This document shows positions 1 through 8,778 of a DNA stretch of 33,327 nt, piece by piece. Source of the stretch: Clostridium sp. CAG:253 (lineage in GTDB: Bacteria > Bacillota > Clostridia > Lachnospirales > Lachnospiraceae); the NCBI GenBank assembly GCA_000436755.1, contig FR887338.1, positions 17,286 through 50,612 of the forward strand, given 5' to 3'. Made by a program: the position numbers and the translations under genes. Every line of letters begins with the position of its first letter. Position 1 is the first letter of the stretch. The notes under the pieces were generated by a model. It ran no database searches. It saw only the letters and a list, made by a program, of their open reading frames with translations, and was not told where the DNA came from.

Positions 1-494
1 CGTACAGTGCAGAGGATGATTATATCTGTTGGGAGATTGTTTCTGGAAAATCTTATGTAAGATTTGAAGATTACGACCGTACAGGCGATGATATGGACTT
101 TATAGCAGTAAAACCAGGTACAGCAATCATACGTTGTTATGTATATGGGAAAAACAAAGAGCGTTATGGAGACACAATTAAAGTGACAGTAACTGCTGCA
201 AAAAAAGATTATTCACTGCAGAAAGTCGGAAAATCCGTTAAATATGAAGAGGTAAATGATGATTTTGATTTAGAAGTCAGAAAAGGGCATTCAATCAAAG
301 AGAGTGAATTAAAATGGAAAATCAGCAATTCAGGTATTGTGGATTTTGCTGAAAGGAAAAAAACCGGTCATGAAGTGGAGTTCTATGCAAAAAAGTGTGG
401 AACAACAAAGGTGACATGCAGCTATACAAACAGTAAAGGGGATAAAAAGTCTGTTGTGTATACGGTAAAAGTAGTTTATGATTATGATGATTGA
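1..494 (+). CDS. Partial secreted/surface protein with bacterial Ig-like repeats (C-terminus only)
   Basis: The frame is open from base 3 to the TGA at 492-494, so the gene begins upstream; the ATG at 93 is internal. The visible 163 residues form two beta-rich units, each ending in a strand like 'GDTIKVTV' and 'VVYTVKVVYDYDD'. Repeated 'V-KPGTAIIRC' and 'KKCGTTKVTCSYT' segments resemble BIG2-type Ig-like modules of cell-surface proteins. No catalytic motif is visible. A strong terminator follows directly. Family assignment is by pattern only; the N-terminal part needed to name the protein is missing. Confidence 0.7.
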   Translation, partial: YSAEDDYICWEIVSGKSYVRFEDYDRTGDDMDFIAVKPGTAIIRCYVYGKNKERYGDTIKVTVTAAKKDYSLQKVGKSVKYEEVNDDFDLEVRKGHSIKESELKWKISNSGIVDFAERKKTGHEVEFYAKKCGTTKVTCSYTNSKGDKKSVVYTVKVVYDYDD

Positions 495-507
495 TAGCGT
501 GGATTTG

Positions 508-554
508 CCCCCAAAGCTGATGGGAAGCTGTTAGCTTTGGGGGTGAAGTTTTTT
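508..554 (+). terminator. Rho-independent terminator
   Basis: A perfect 11-bp stem (CCCCCAAAGCT at 508-518 with AGCTTTGGGGG at 533-543) is followed by a T-rich run at 549-554. It lies 14 bases after the stop of the partial Ig-like gene and just before the end of the convergent DUF5662 gene. Confidence 0.9.
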
Positions 555-565
555 CTATGTTAATT

Positions 566-1126
566 TCAATATTTATTCGATTTCTTCCAGTCAATATTTT
601 CCCTGATATATTTAAAGGTTGTTTCTTCGCCCTCATCAGCAAGCATAGTTAAAAGTTTTTCAAGTAATGCCCGTGTGTCAGGATGCAGTACATAATAATC
701 TTTGTTTTTGTTGTAGTATGCCAGTGGAAAAGAATCATTGTAGGTGTCACGATTATAGTTTTTACTTGCTGAAATTCTGTCGCAGAACATCTCAAGTACA
801 TATCTTGTAGGCATAGGCATACCGACAAGACCGTCTCTCGGATTTATTGCGAAATCTATCCAGTATTCAAAATGATGTTTGTTGCGTCCTTTGTGGTGAA
901 GCCATGCGGAAGAGTATTTTTTGTCTTCTTTTTCGGCAAAGTTCGGGCTTCGTTTGCCGCCCTGATAATATTTTACACCTGCAAAAAATTCTATAGGATT
1001 ATATTTAGACCAGTCGTGCATAATTCCCTGTTTGTAAAGACCGGCTTTAAAGCAGTAGTGCCTTACAAGATTTTTGTGGTGAAGAATTGTGCAAAGGTGA
1101 CCGTAAAAATTTTTTAGGTAGTTCAT
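566..1126 (-). CDS. DUF5662 family protein
   Basis: The product is a 186-residue soluble protein rich in His, Tyr and Asn. Conserved-looking motifs are 'HDWSKYNP' near residue 37 and 'HHKGRNKHHFEYW' near residue 77, followed by 'RDGLVGMPMPTRYVLEMFCDR'-type helices. This His/Asp pattern matches the DUF5662 family common in Firmicutes and suggests a metal-binding helical protein, but no activity is established that I can cite. A GAGGA ribosome site lies upstream of the ATG. The gene is convergent with the upstream Ig-like gene. It is about the family's usual length and appears intact. Confidence 0.85.
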   Translation of the reverse strand: MNYLKNFYGHLCTILHHKNLVRHYCFKAGLYKQGIMHDWSKYNPIEFFAGVKYYQGGKRSPNFAEKEDKKYSSAWLHHKGRNKHHFEYWIDFAINPRDGLVGMPMPTRYVLEMFCDRISASKNYNRDTYNDSFPLAYYNKNKDYYVLHPDTRALLEKLLTMLADEGEETTFKYIRENIDWKKSNKY

Positions 1127-1286
1127 GATATTTTTTGTTCCTCATTTCTAGTATTCTGTATATTGCGTAACCTTTTTGCGTATGTATGATGTTATATAGG
1201 CAAAAAGATATGATTTATTCATTTAAACACCTCATCCTGTTGCCAGGTATAGGTGGGACAACTAACTAGACAAGTATATCATAATG

Positions 1287-1348
1287 TTTCACGATTTTCC
1301 ATATTCCCTCATCCAGACCTTCGGTGTCATTCTTTTTTCAGTTTAAAT
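1287..1348 (-). pseudogene. Orphan 3' tail of an AraC-family regulator gene
   Basis: On the minus strand this stretch reads MTPKVWMREYGKS followed by a stop, the canonical end of an AraC HTH domain. It aligns with 3456-3518, the end of the intact AraC gene: 43 of the first 45 bases match, then it diverges with a 1-base indel. No AraC coding sequence lies upstream of it. It is therefore a remnant or a duplicated tail, and it brackets the regulator gene at 1598-3250. The rest of the 1127-1597 gap holds only a candidate promoter. Confidence 0.85.
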
Positions 1349-1477
1349 TACCCATAAAAAAATTTAAATAGTTTATGATGTGCGTAATTTCTGGTATATA
1401 AATAGATTTTGCGACGGCATAATTTTATATGAGCAAGTAGTGAAGCAGATTGCGAATATCCTTGACCGGAATATAGC

Positions 1478-1506
1478 TTGTTGTTAAAGTAAAAAGCGGT
1501 TATAAT
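1478..1506 (+). promoter_or_regulatory. Candidate sigma-A promoter for the AlbA_2 regulator gene
   Basis: TTGTTG (1478-1483) and TATAAT (1501-1506) are spaced by 17 bp, about 90 bases before the predicted TTG start. An overlapping alternative is TTGACC (1462-1467) with TAAAGT (1485-1490). This is sequence pattern only. Confidence 0.45.
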
Positions 1507-1597
1507 ATTATAATAAAAAGAGTTATTTGCTTGATGTTTGTAGGTGATTATCGGGGGATAATAATAGCAAATAAAAATATATAAAGAGGTGATTTTT

Positions 1598-3250
1598 TTG
1601 AAAACATTACAGGATGCTTTAAAAGTAGGAGAAGCAGTAGATATAGAATTCAAATCTTGGATAAAAACATCAAGTATGAAAGAAAGAATTTCGTTGGCTG
1701 TTGATGAGTTGATTGCATTTGCTAATTGTAAGGGTGGGACAGTATATTTTGGAGTTGAAGATGATGGAGAAGTAACAGGCTGTACAGGAAAGTACGATTT
1801 ACAGTCTATCTGTGAATCAATATATGATAAGACAAGACCACCAATGTTTACTGATATTGAAGAGATTGAATATGATGGTAAAACAGTAATTGCGATTACA
1901 GTGGAAGCGGATGGAAAGACTTATGCAACAACGGATGGAAGATGTCTTAAGCGACTGGGAAAAAATTCTAAGCCTTTTTATTCGGATGAAATGGCACATA
2001 TATATTCAATAGAACATACTAATGATTTCTCTTCACAAATAATAGCAGAGAGTTCCATTGATGATATAAATCTTTTAGTGGTATATGCTTTGAAAGAAAA
2101 ATTAAAATTGCATGATCCGGTATCAACTTTACCAGATTTGGATGATATGGCTTTTCTGAAAGATCTTAAGTTAATAGCGAATAAAGATGGTCAAATAAAA
2201 CTTACAATAGCAGGATTGTTGTTTGTTGGAAAGGATATATCAATTCAAAAACTATTGCCACAGGCGGAAGTCATATATTTACATTATGGTAAAGATAATC
2301 TTGAAGAGTATAATGCACGAATAGATATGAAACAACCGATAATTACTATATTAGACAGGCTTACGGAAAAAATAGAAAATGAAAATAAGATAAGGTTGGT
2401 TCAGATTGGACTGTTTAGACTTGAAGTGGCTGATTTTTCGACTAAGGTATTTCAGGAGGCTTTGTTAAATGCACTTTCTCACAGAGATTATCAGCAACAG
2501 GGGGCAGTGTATGTTAAACATTATTCAGATAAAGTTATAATCGAGAATCCTGGGGGATTTTTAGATGGGATAACAGCGGATAATATTATTACTCATCCAT
2601 CATCACCGAGAAATAAATTAATTGCAGAGACATTGCAAAATTTAAGATATGTGCAGCGAACTGGGCAAGGGGTAGATATAATTTATAAGGAAATGGTAAC
2701 TATGGGAAAGCCATATCCGATTTATAGAATGTTTAATGATGCGGTACAGCTGACAATAGGAAGTGCGATGGAAGAACCAAATTTTGTTGAGTTTATTATA
2801 AAAGAACAGGATACAAAGCAAATAACTTTTTCTTTGGCTCAATTGATGATTTTAAGGTATATTGCTGAAAATAGAAAGATTACATTGTCTGAGGTAAAGA
2901 AAGTGGCGCAGATATCAGATGATGAAGCAAGAAAATGTTGTTCTGATTTGATGCGGCTTGGTTTGATTGAAAATATTGCAAAAGAGTATATGTTGACTGC
3001 GAGAGTATATGAGGCTGTAAAATCAGATGTTGAATATACTAGAGATAAAACGGTGCAGTATATTAAAGCAAAGGACATGATTGTTGAATATATAAAAAAA
3101 CATGGATTTATAAACAGAATGACAGTTCAAGAATTATGTGGATTTAGTAATCAGCAGGCTAGAAGAACTATTGAAAAAATGAGAAAAGAAAATATTATTG
3201 TTATGAGCAGTGGAGGAAAATATGCTAAATATATTATGGTGGAGCCATAA
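1598..3250 (+). CDS. AlbA_2 (Schlafen-like) / RecG-C-like ATP-binding transcriptional regulator
   Basis: The start is taken as TTG at 1598, because AGAGGTG (1584-1590) sits 7 bases before it; GTG at 1589 overlaps that site. The product is about 550 residues. The N-terminal AlbA_2 domain (about 10-125) has 'EFKSW' and 'FANCKGGTVYFGVEDDG'. A central HATPase_c_4-type region (about 280-375) carries 'EALLNALSHRDY', 'IENPGGF' and 'RTGQGVDII'. The C-terminus has two probable winged helices ('ISDDEARKCCSDLMRLGLI', 'FSNQQARRTIEKM'). This is the COG2865 architecture, usually annotated as a putative transcriptional regulator or ATP-dependent helicase C-domain protein. DNA binding is likely, but the target is unknown. 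Repeated motifs lie directly downstream and a duplicated AraC tail flanks the gene, suggesting it arrived as accessory DNA. Confidence 0.85.
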   Translation: MKTLQDALKVGEAVDIEFKSWIKTSSMKERISLAVDELIAFANCKGGTVYFGVEDDGEVTGCTGKYDLQSICESIYDKTRPPMFTDIEEIEYDGKTVIAITVEADGKTYATTDGRCLKRLGKNSKPFYSDEMAHIYSIEHTNDFSSQIIAESSIDDINLLVVYALKEKLKLHDPVSTLPDLDDMAFLKDLKLIANKDGQIKLTIAGLLFVGKDISIQKLLPQAEVIYLHYGKDNLEEYNARIDMKQPIITILDRLTEKIENENKIRLVQIGLFRLEVADFSTKVFQEALLNALSHRDYQQQGAVYVKHYSDKVIIENPGGFLDGITADNIITHPSSPRNKLIAETLQNLRYVQRTGQGVDIIYKEMVTMGKPYPIYRMFNDAVQLTIGSAMEEPNFVEFIIKEQDTKQITFSLAQLMILRYIAENRKITLSEVKKVAQISDDEARKCCSDLMRLGLIENIAKEYMLTARVYEAVKSDVEYTRDKTVQYIKAKDMIVEYIKKHGFINRMTVQELCGFSNQQARRTIEKMRKENIIVMSSGGKYAKYIMVEP

Positions 3251-3259
3251 TGTTGATTT

Positions 3260-3391
3260 AATTTGTTATGACAATTTAAATGACAAATTAGATAACGAGT
3301 TAAAAATAAAAGCATATAAGAAAATATACATGAATAATTGACAAATAACAATTTGTCATAACAAATTAGATGACAAGTTAAAAAATAAATA
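3260..3391 (+). repeat. Imperfect direct and inverted repeats downstream of the AlbA_2 regulator
   Basis: The 18-mer AATTTGTTATGACAATTT (3260-3277) is nearly the reverse complement of AATTTGTCATAACAAATT (3350-3367). The adjoining stretch 3278-3311 is repeated in direct orientation at 3356-3389, sharing 'ACAAATTAGAT' and 'GTTAAAA'. TGACAA words recur five or more times. This could be an operator array for the neighbouring winged-helix protein or a convergent terminator structure; no U-run supports the latter. Confidence 0.6.
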
Positions 3392-3457
3392 AGGATGATA
3401 GAGAATGTTATATGAAAATATAATTTAAAGAGATTAATTTAATACTGTGAAATTCTT

Positions 3458-4495
3458 TCACGATTTTCCATATTCCCTCCTCCAAACCTTCGGTGTCATC
3501 CCTTTCCACTGTTTAAATGAGCGTATTAAATGGCTACAGTCTGAAAAGCCTGTTTCCTGACTTATATAATTTAAATCAAGGTCAGTAAATATAAGTAGAT
3601 CTGCTACACGGTTCAGACGTATAAATTCTATATATTCTTTGCAGGATTGGTTGTAAAGCTGTCTGAATGAGCGTGCAAAGTTTGAGTAACTCATATTGCA
3701 CATTTTGGCGAGTTCCTTTACCTGAAGCTGTTCGTTATAATGCCTGTCAATATATTCTGTAATATTGTCAAAGGGATTGTCGGGGGCGGATGCACAGAGT
3801 ACCTTCTCATCAACAGCAACGCCTTTTGAAATCCATATACGACTCATATATGTAAGAAGTTTTGTTATATTTGAGCCGATAAGTGTGTCGTATCCATATT
3901 GTCTTGTTTTTATTTCTTCTATACATTGTTCAAAAAGTTCGTAAATCTGGTGATTTTTAAAATCTTCTTTTGAAAAAAATATATTTTCGGGATTTTGTTC
4001 GTAAGCAATATTGAGCATATTTGAAAAGCGTGATTTGTAATTGCCTGATATGTGCAGGAAATTTAAATCAAACTTTAGTACCTGATAGCTTATATCACAG
4101 TTTGCAGATAGCATGTTTTTATCGGGTACCGGTTGGATGGAACCATGTTTTTTGTCAATTTTGGGATGAATTTCATCGGATGAAAGCGGACTTAAACAGG
4201 CTTTCTTCGTAAGAGAAAGACCTTTTTTAACAATGGAAACAGCTTCGGCAGGAGTTTCATAAATTGAATGTATATGCTTTGGGCAGAAGATAATAAGGTC
4301 ACCCGGGGAGAGATTATAGATGTTTTCATTGCAGATAACTTCTGTATTGCCATTTAATATATGGATAATCTCAAAAAAGTAGTGCCAGTGAGGGAGAATT
4401 GGAAAATTGTCAGGTGTCGAGGTATGCACAAAGGCTTCTATAGGTGAATTTAATCCGTCGCAGTATTCGTAAAGATTTTTAATGTTTTTTTCCAT
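3458..4495 (-). CDS. AraC-family transcriptional regulator (cupin + HTH)
   Basis: The product is a 345-residue regulator. An N-terminal cupin-like effector domain contains 'LPHWHYFFEIIHILNG' and 'LSPGDLIIFCPKHIHSIY'. The C-terminal 100 residues form a double HTH ('VKELAKMCNMSYSNFARSF', 'LNYISQETGFSDCSHLIRSF', 'KGMTPKVWRREYGKS') typical of AraC/XylS proteins. GGAG lies 8 bases before the ATG. The gene is divergent from the ABC exporter pair across about 450 bp, so it is the obvious candidate regulator of that exporter. The ligand is unknown. Its last 60 bases have a second copy at 1287-1348. Confidence 0.93.
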   Translation of the reverse strand: MEKNIKNLYEYCDGLNSPIEAFVHTSTPDNFPILPHWHYFFEIIHILNGNTEVICNENIYNLSPGDLIIFCPKHIHSIYETPAEAVSIVKKGLSLTKKACLSPLSSDEIHPKIDKKHGSIQPVPDKNMLSANCDISYQVLKFDLNFLHISGNYKSRFSNMLNIAYEQNPENIFFSKEDFKNHQIYELFEQCIEEIKTRQYGYDTLIGSNITKLLTYMSRIWISKGVAVDEKVLCASAPDNPFDNITEYIDRHYNEQLQVKELAKMCNMSYSNFARSFRQLYNQSCKEYIEFIRLNRVADLLIFTDLDLNYISQETGFSDCSHLIRSFKQWKGMTPKVWRREYGKS

Positions 4496-4752
4496 ATTGG
4501 TTCTCCGTTCTTGTTTATTGATAATAATATATCATTTAAAAAGGTGTGAAAAGGTTAGGTGATGCCGTTTTTGTTTGAAAATATTATATAATATATAAAC
4601 GATTTTTTCAATAATATCATTCTTGGGAATAGTAAGCTGAAAATAAAGCAAAATAGTGTTTTTGAGGCTCAAAATAGTATTATAAGCTTTTGATATATGA
4701 TAGATTTATACAATTTTTTTACACGTTTATTATATTATATATATATCTGCTG

Positions 4753-4761
4753 TGATATACT
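4753..4761 (+). promoter_or_regulatory. Candidate extended -10 promoter for the ABC exporter operon
   Basis: TGA-TATACT (4753-4761) fits an extended -10, but the -35 position (4733-4738, TATTAT) is poor, as expected for an activator-dependent promoter. It lies in the 452-bp AT-rich gap between the divergent AraC and exporter genes. Apart from an ATGATG/CATCAT inverted pair near 4785-4830, I see no other element there. Confidence 0.35.
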
Positions 4762-4947
4762 GTAAAAACTTTCGTAAGTTATAAGATGATGCAATGGGCA
4801 AAATACTTTTTAATCCCAACATCATAAGATATGCAGAACAGGAATTGTCTAATGTTTAATAAATAACATTGAGAATAGTTTTGCTGATGACTTATAAGTT
4901 TGAAAAAACATATGAAAAAGAGGAACAGGAAAAGGAGGATTAGAAAA

Positions 4948-6696
4948 ATGACACCGATGAAATGGTTTTATTCATTTTTGAAGAAATACCGCTGGCGTAT
5001 GTTTTGGGGAATAGTGCTGACTACTATTGTTGCAGTTTGTGCTTTAGTCAGTCCATATGTTTCAAAGCTTATCGTTGACAGGGTTATTCAGAATGAACAG
5101 TATGGTATGCTTAGAAATCTAATTATTGTACTTATTGTTACTATTATAATAAGGGGAATATGCAGATTTTTCTCGCAGGTACTTTTTGAGACAAGTTCTC
5201 AGAATGTTCTTTACAGTATGCGTGATACGGTTTACAGAAAACTTCTTCAGGAGGATTTCGCATTTTACAATAAGAACAGAACAGGTGACCTGATGAGCCG
5301 CCAGACAGGTGATATGGATGCTATCAGACATTTTGTGGCATATGTAATATATGTTACATACGAGTATGTTTTATATTTTGTGATAGCACTTATCATGATT
5401 TTTGCAACAAATTTAAAAATGGCGTTATGTATGGTACTGGTATTGCCACTTACGGCACTTACAACATATTTTCAGGCAAAAAGCGTAAAACCGGCTTTTA
5501 GAAACTGCCGTAATGCTTTTTCAAGTCTTAATACTTTTGTTCAGGAAAATGTAAGTGGAAACAGGGTTGTAAAGGCTTTTGCAAAAGAAGATTATGAGAT
5601 GGAGAAATTTGCCGTTGAAAATGACAGATACAGGGATTCAGAGCTTGGTGCGGCAAATGTGTGGAAGAAATATGTACCGCTTTTTGAAGTTTTCTCAAAT
5701 ATTTTGACACTGGTACTTATGCTTGTCGGCGGTATTATGGTTGTTAACGGACAGATGACTATGGGTGACCTTGTTGCCGTAAACGGTTATCTTTGGATGC
5801 TTACAATGCCACTTCGTATGGCGGGATGGCTTATCAATGATATGCAGAGATTTACGACTTCCGTTGAAAAAATTTACAATACATATATTGCCGAGCCGGA
5901 TGTTAAGAAACCTCTTAATCCGGTTCACCGCAAGAAGCTTGATGGAAATGTAAAATTTGAGCATGTTTCATATCAGGCAGATGATGAGGACATTCTTCAT
6001 GATATTAACTTTGAGGTCAAGAAGGGTGAGACAGTCGGAATAATAGGAACTACAGGTGCAGGAAAGTCTACGGTAATGAATCTTTTATGCCGTTTCTTTG
6101 ATGCGACAGAGGGAAGTGTCTATGTTGATGGTGTAAATGTAAAAGACATGGATATGTACGAACTTAGAGAAAATATAGGTATTGCAATGCAGGATGTATT
6201 TCTTTTCTCGGATACGATTGAGGGAAATATAGCTTATGGAAGACCGGATTGCAGTTTTGAGGATGTAAAAAGAGTTGCAAAAATGGCAGATGCCAATTTA
6301 TTTATAAAAAATCTTCCTGACGGATATGACACAATTGTAGGTGAGCGTGGAGTTGGACTTTCCGGTGGACAGAAACAGAGAATTTCGCTTGCAAGAGCAC
6401 TTCTTAAAGACCCGGCAATCCTCATTCTTGATGATACAACGTCAGCTGTTGATATGGAAACGGAGAGTTATATTCAGAGACAGCTTGAAAATATAAATCA
6501 TGCATGCACGACATTTATAATTGCATACAGGATTTCTTCTATTAAAGATGCGGATAAAATACTTGTGCTTGACCAGGGAAGAATTATTGAGCAGGGAACG
6601 CATGATGAACTTGTAGCGAAGAATGGATATTATGCAACAGTTTATTATCATCAGTATCCTATGGCAGCTAAATTGAGAGAACAGGGGGTGAAATAG
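4948..6696 (+). CDS. ABC exporter subunit 1 (degenerate ATP-site half)
   Basis: The start is ATG 4948: AAGGAGG (4932-4938) is 9 bases upstream, so the in-frame TTG at 4900 is not needed. The 582 residues comprise six predicted membrane helices followed by an ATPase domain. The Walker A is GTTGAGKS (367-374), the signature LSGGQ is intact, and the Walker B is 'LILDDTTSAVD' with Asp496 in place of the catalytic Glu. The switch His is replaced by Tyr527 ('FIIAYRISSI'). This combination marks the degenerate-site subunit of heterodimeric multidrug/peptide exporters (BmrCD/LmrCD/TM287-288 type). It is followed directly by its partner at 6697. Substrate is unknown; regulation by the divergent AraC protein is inferred. 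Confidence 0.93.
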   Translation: MTPMKWFYSFLKKYRWRMFWGIVLTTIVAVCALVSPYVSKLIVDRVIQNEQYGMLRNLIIVLIVTIIIRGICRFFSQVLFETSSQNVLYSMRDTVYRKLLQEDFAFYNKNRTGDLMSRQTGDMDAIRHFVAYVIYVTYEYVLYFVIALIMIFATNLKMALCMVLVLPLTALTTYFQAKSVKPAFRNCRNAFSSLNTFVQENVSGNRVVKAFAKEDYEMEKFAVENDRYRDSELGAANVWKKYVPLFEVFSNILTLVLMLVGGIMVVNGQMTMGDLVAVNGYLWMLTMPLRMAGWLINDMQRFTTSVEKIYNTYIAEPDVKKPLNPVHRKKLDGNVKFEHVSYQADDEDILHDINFEVKKGETVGIIGTTGAGKSTVMNLLCRFFDATEGSVYVDGVNVKDMDMYELRENIGIAMQDVFLFSDTIEGNIAYGRPDCSFEDVKRVAKMADANLFIKNLPDGYDTIVGERGVGLSGGQKQRISLARALLKDPAILILDDTTSAVDMETESYIQRQLENINHACTTFIIAYRISSIKDADKILVLDQGRIIEQGTHDELVAKNGYYATVYYHQYPMAAKLREQGVK

Positions 6697-8475
6697 ATGG
6701 CTAGAAACAAATATGATGTTGACGAAGTAGTAGAACAGAAATTTGATATTAAACAGCTTAAAAGACTTGTCGATTATATAAGACCTTATAAGGGGAAAAT
6801 GTTTTTTGTACTCGTGCTTATGCTTTCATCATCAGGACTTGGAATGTTTCTTATAAAGTTTCTGCAGATTGAAATGGATAAGTATATACCTGACAAAGAT
6901 ATAAAGGCTATTGTAATACTTACTGTGCTTGCAGGTATTATTGTTCTTTATTCGGTAATAAGCACAAGAATAAAAATAGATGTTACTACTAAGGTTGGTC
7001 AGGATATAATACATACGATAAGAGAAGATATTTTTAAACATCTTCAGGAACTTCCGTTTAGTTATTATGATGAAAGACCGCATGGAAAGATTCAGGTAAG
7101 GGTGGTAAATTATGTAAATAACCTTAGTGACCTTCTTTCAAATGGTATCATAAATACAATAACAGACCTTTGCAATCTTATTTTTATATTGATATTTATG
7201 TTTGCAATGAGTCCAAAACTTACACTTATATGTCTTTGCGGACTGCCTGTGCTTATAATATATGTTGTATTTTTAAAGAGGAGACAGAGCCATGCATGGC
7301 AGGTTCAGAGTAACAAACAGTCAAATTTAAATGCCTACATAGCAGAGAGTATTAACGGTATCAGAGTTACACAGGCATTTGTAAGAGAAGAAAAAAATAT
7401 GGATATATTTAATGATTTAAGTATGTCATATAAAAATGCGTGGCTTAAAGCTGTGTATTACAACTTTGCGATGGGACCGATGGTTGACCTTATATCAACA
7501 ATAACAACATCATTTATATATGTAGTTGGTGTTTCATGTATTATAAACGGCGGACAGTCGGGCGTCACAATTGGTGTTCTTATTGCATTTACGGCTTATA
7601 TAAGCAGATTCTGGGCACCGATAAATACTATTGCAAGTTTTTATAACAGTCTTCTTACTGCTATTTCATATCTTGAAAGAATATTTGAAACCATAGATGA
7701 GCCTGTAGAGGTTAAGGATGCTCCGGATGCCACTGATATGCCTCCGATAAAAGGAGATGTGTCTTTTAAACATGTAAGATTCAGCTATGAAGATGGAGTG
7801 CCTATTTTAAAAGATGTAAGTTTTGATGTAAAGCAGGGACAGACAATAGCGATAGTAGGTCCTACAGGAGCAGGCAAAACGACAATTGTAAATCTTTTGA
7901 GCCGCTTTTACAATGTTGACAGCGGAGAGGTTCTTATAGATGGAATTGACATATCAAAAGTAAAAATACATTCACTTAGAACACAGATGGGTGTAATGAT
8001 GCAGGACAGCTTTATATTTTCGGGAACTATTATGGATAACATCAGATACGGAAATAAGACTGCAACTGATGAAGAAGTAATAAAAGCGGCAAAGACAGTA
8101 TGTGCTCATGATTTTATTATGGAGATGGAAGACGGTTATAACACTCAGGTAAATGAGAGAGGAAGCAGACTTTCAGTAGGACAGCGACAGCTTATTTCAT
8201 TTGCAAGGGCACTGCTCGCAAATCCGGCAATACTTATACTTGATGAAGCTACTTCAAGTATTGATACAGAAACGGAAATCGTACTTCAGGAAGGTCTTAA
8301 CAATCTTCTTAAAGGAAGAACATCGTTTATTATTGCACATAGACTCTCTACGATTAAAAATGCCGACACTATTATGTATATTGATAAAGGCGGCATTGTG
8401 GAGGCAGGAAGTCATGATGAGCTTCTTGAAAATAAAGGGGCGTATTACGACCTCTATATGTCCCAGTATTTATAG
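6697..8475 (+). CDS. ABC exporter subunit 2 (catalytic ATP-site half)
   Basis: The ATG directly abuts the TAG of subunit 1, with GGGGGTG as ribosome site inside the upstream gene, so translation is coupled. The 592 residues have six predicted membrane helices and an ATPase domain. Walker A is GPTGAGKT (388-395), Walker B is LILDEATSSID with catalytic Glu517, and the switch is His548. Its signature is LSVGQ rather than LSGGQ. That deviant signature would pair with subunit 1's degenerate Walker site, while subunit 1's canonical LSGGQ pairs with this subunit's intact site. This is the expected asymmetry of a heterodimer. The residues show this directly; the transported substrate cannot be read from sequence. 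Confidence 0.94.
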   Translation: MARNKYDVDEVVEQKFDIKQLKRLVDYIRPYKGKMFFVLVLMLSSSGLGMFLIKFLQIEMDKYIPDKDIKAIVILTVLAGIIVLYSVISTRIKIDVTTKVGQDIIHTIREDIFKHLQELPFSYYDERPHGKIQVRVVNYVNNLSDLLSNGIINTITDLCNLIFILIFMFAMSPKLTLICLCGLPVLIIYVVFLKRRQSHAWQVQSNKQSNLNAYIAESINGIRVTQAFVREEKNMDIFNDLSMSYKNAWLKAVYYNFAMGPMVDLISTITTSFIYVVGVSCIINGGQSGVTIGVLIAFTAYISRFWAPINTIASFYNSLLTAISYLERIFETIDEPVEVKDAPDATDMPPIKGDVSFKHVRFSYEDGVPILKDVSFDVKQGQTIAIVGPTGAGKTTIVNLLSRFYNVDSGEVLIDGIDISKVKIHSLRTQMGVMMQDSFIFSGTIMDNIRYGNKTATDEEVIKAAKTVCAHDFIMEMEDGYNTQVNERGSRLSVGQRQLISFARALLANPAILILDEATSSIDTETEIVLQEGLNNLLKGRTSFIIAHRLSTIKNADTIMYIDKGGIVEAGSHDELLENKGAYYDLYMSQYL

Positions 8476-8492
8476 TTTCAAATGAGACTAAC

Positions 8493-8590
8493 ACAGTGCC
8501 ATACATATATCTTGCACGCTCAGTAACGCTTGCGTTCTGAGAGTATGGTTGCAAAATATGTATGGCACTGTTGCCTTTACTTTGTTTTTT
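8493..8590 (+). terminator. Long nested hairpin after the exporter operon, probable terminator
   Basis: A perfect 16-bp stem joins 8493-8508 (starting ACAGTGCC) and 8556-8571 (ending GGCACTGT). Inside the loop is a second hairpin, CTCAG (8519-8523) with CTGAG (8537-8541), enclosing AACGC-TTGCGTT. A T-rich stretch (8581-8590) follows within 20 bases. The size and nesting exceed an ordinary terminator, so it may be an immobile palindromic repeat acting as one. Confidence 0.65.
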
Positions 8591-8708
8591 GGGAATGTTA
8601 TGATAAACATATCTATATGATAAATAATCTATATGATAGCTTTATTTTAAAGAAAATATCAGACACTATGGCTTTGCGTTTAGAGGCAAAGAAGTGCTTA
8701 TAGGATGA
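8575..8708 (+). repeat. 134-bp direct repeat, left copy (contains DUF1703 gene-tail remnant)
   Basis: This segment matches 16456-16589 base for base without indels, with two mismatches near its left end. Its last 60 bases (8649-8708) are identical to the 3' end of the gene at 8779-10473 and encode ENIRHYGFAFRGKEVLIG plus stop. Upstream of that the frame is closed by TAG (8637-8639), so only the tail of a gene is present. It forms the left flank of the DUF1703 gene. The remaining sequence to 8778 shows only that gene's ribosome site. Confidence 0.92.
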
Positions 8709-8778
8709 ATAAAGGTTTTCAGAAGGGTAAAATGTTAGTGATATAGAGAGTGATCCTTGAATTATGGGAGGTAGGCAT

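Noticed and set aside
872..1117. 81-codon plus-strand frame
   Set aside because: It is antisense to the DUF5662 gene, which has family motifs and a ribosome site.
4900..4947. Upstream TTG start for exporter subunit 1
   Set aside because: An AAGGAGG site inside this stretch is ideally spaced for ATG 4948, and the extra 16 residues are Lys/Arg-rich with no counterpart expected in the family.
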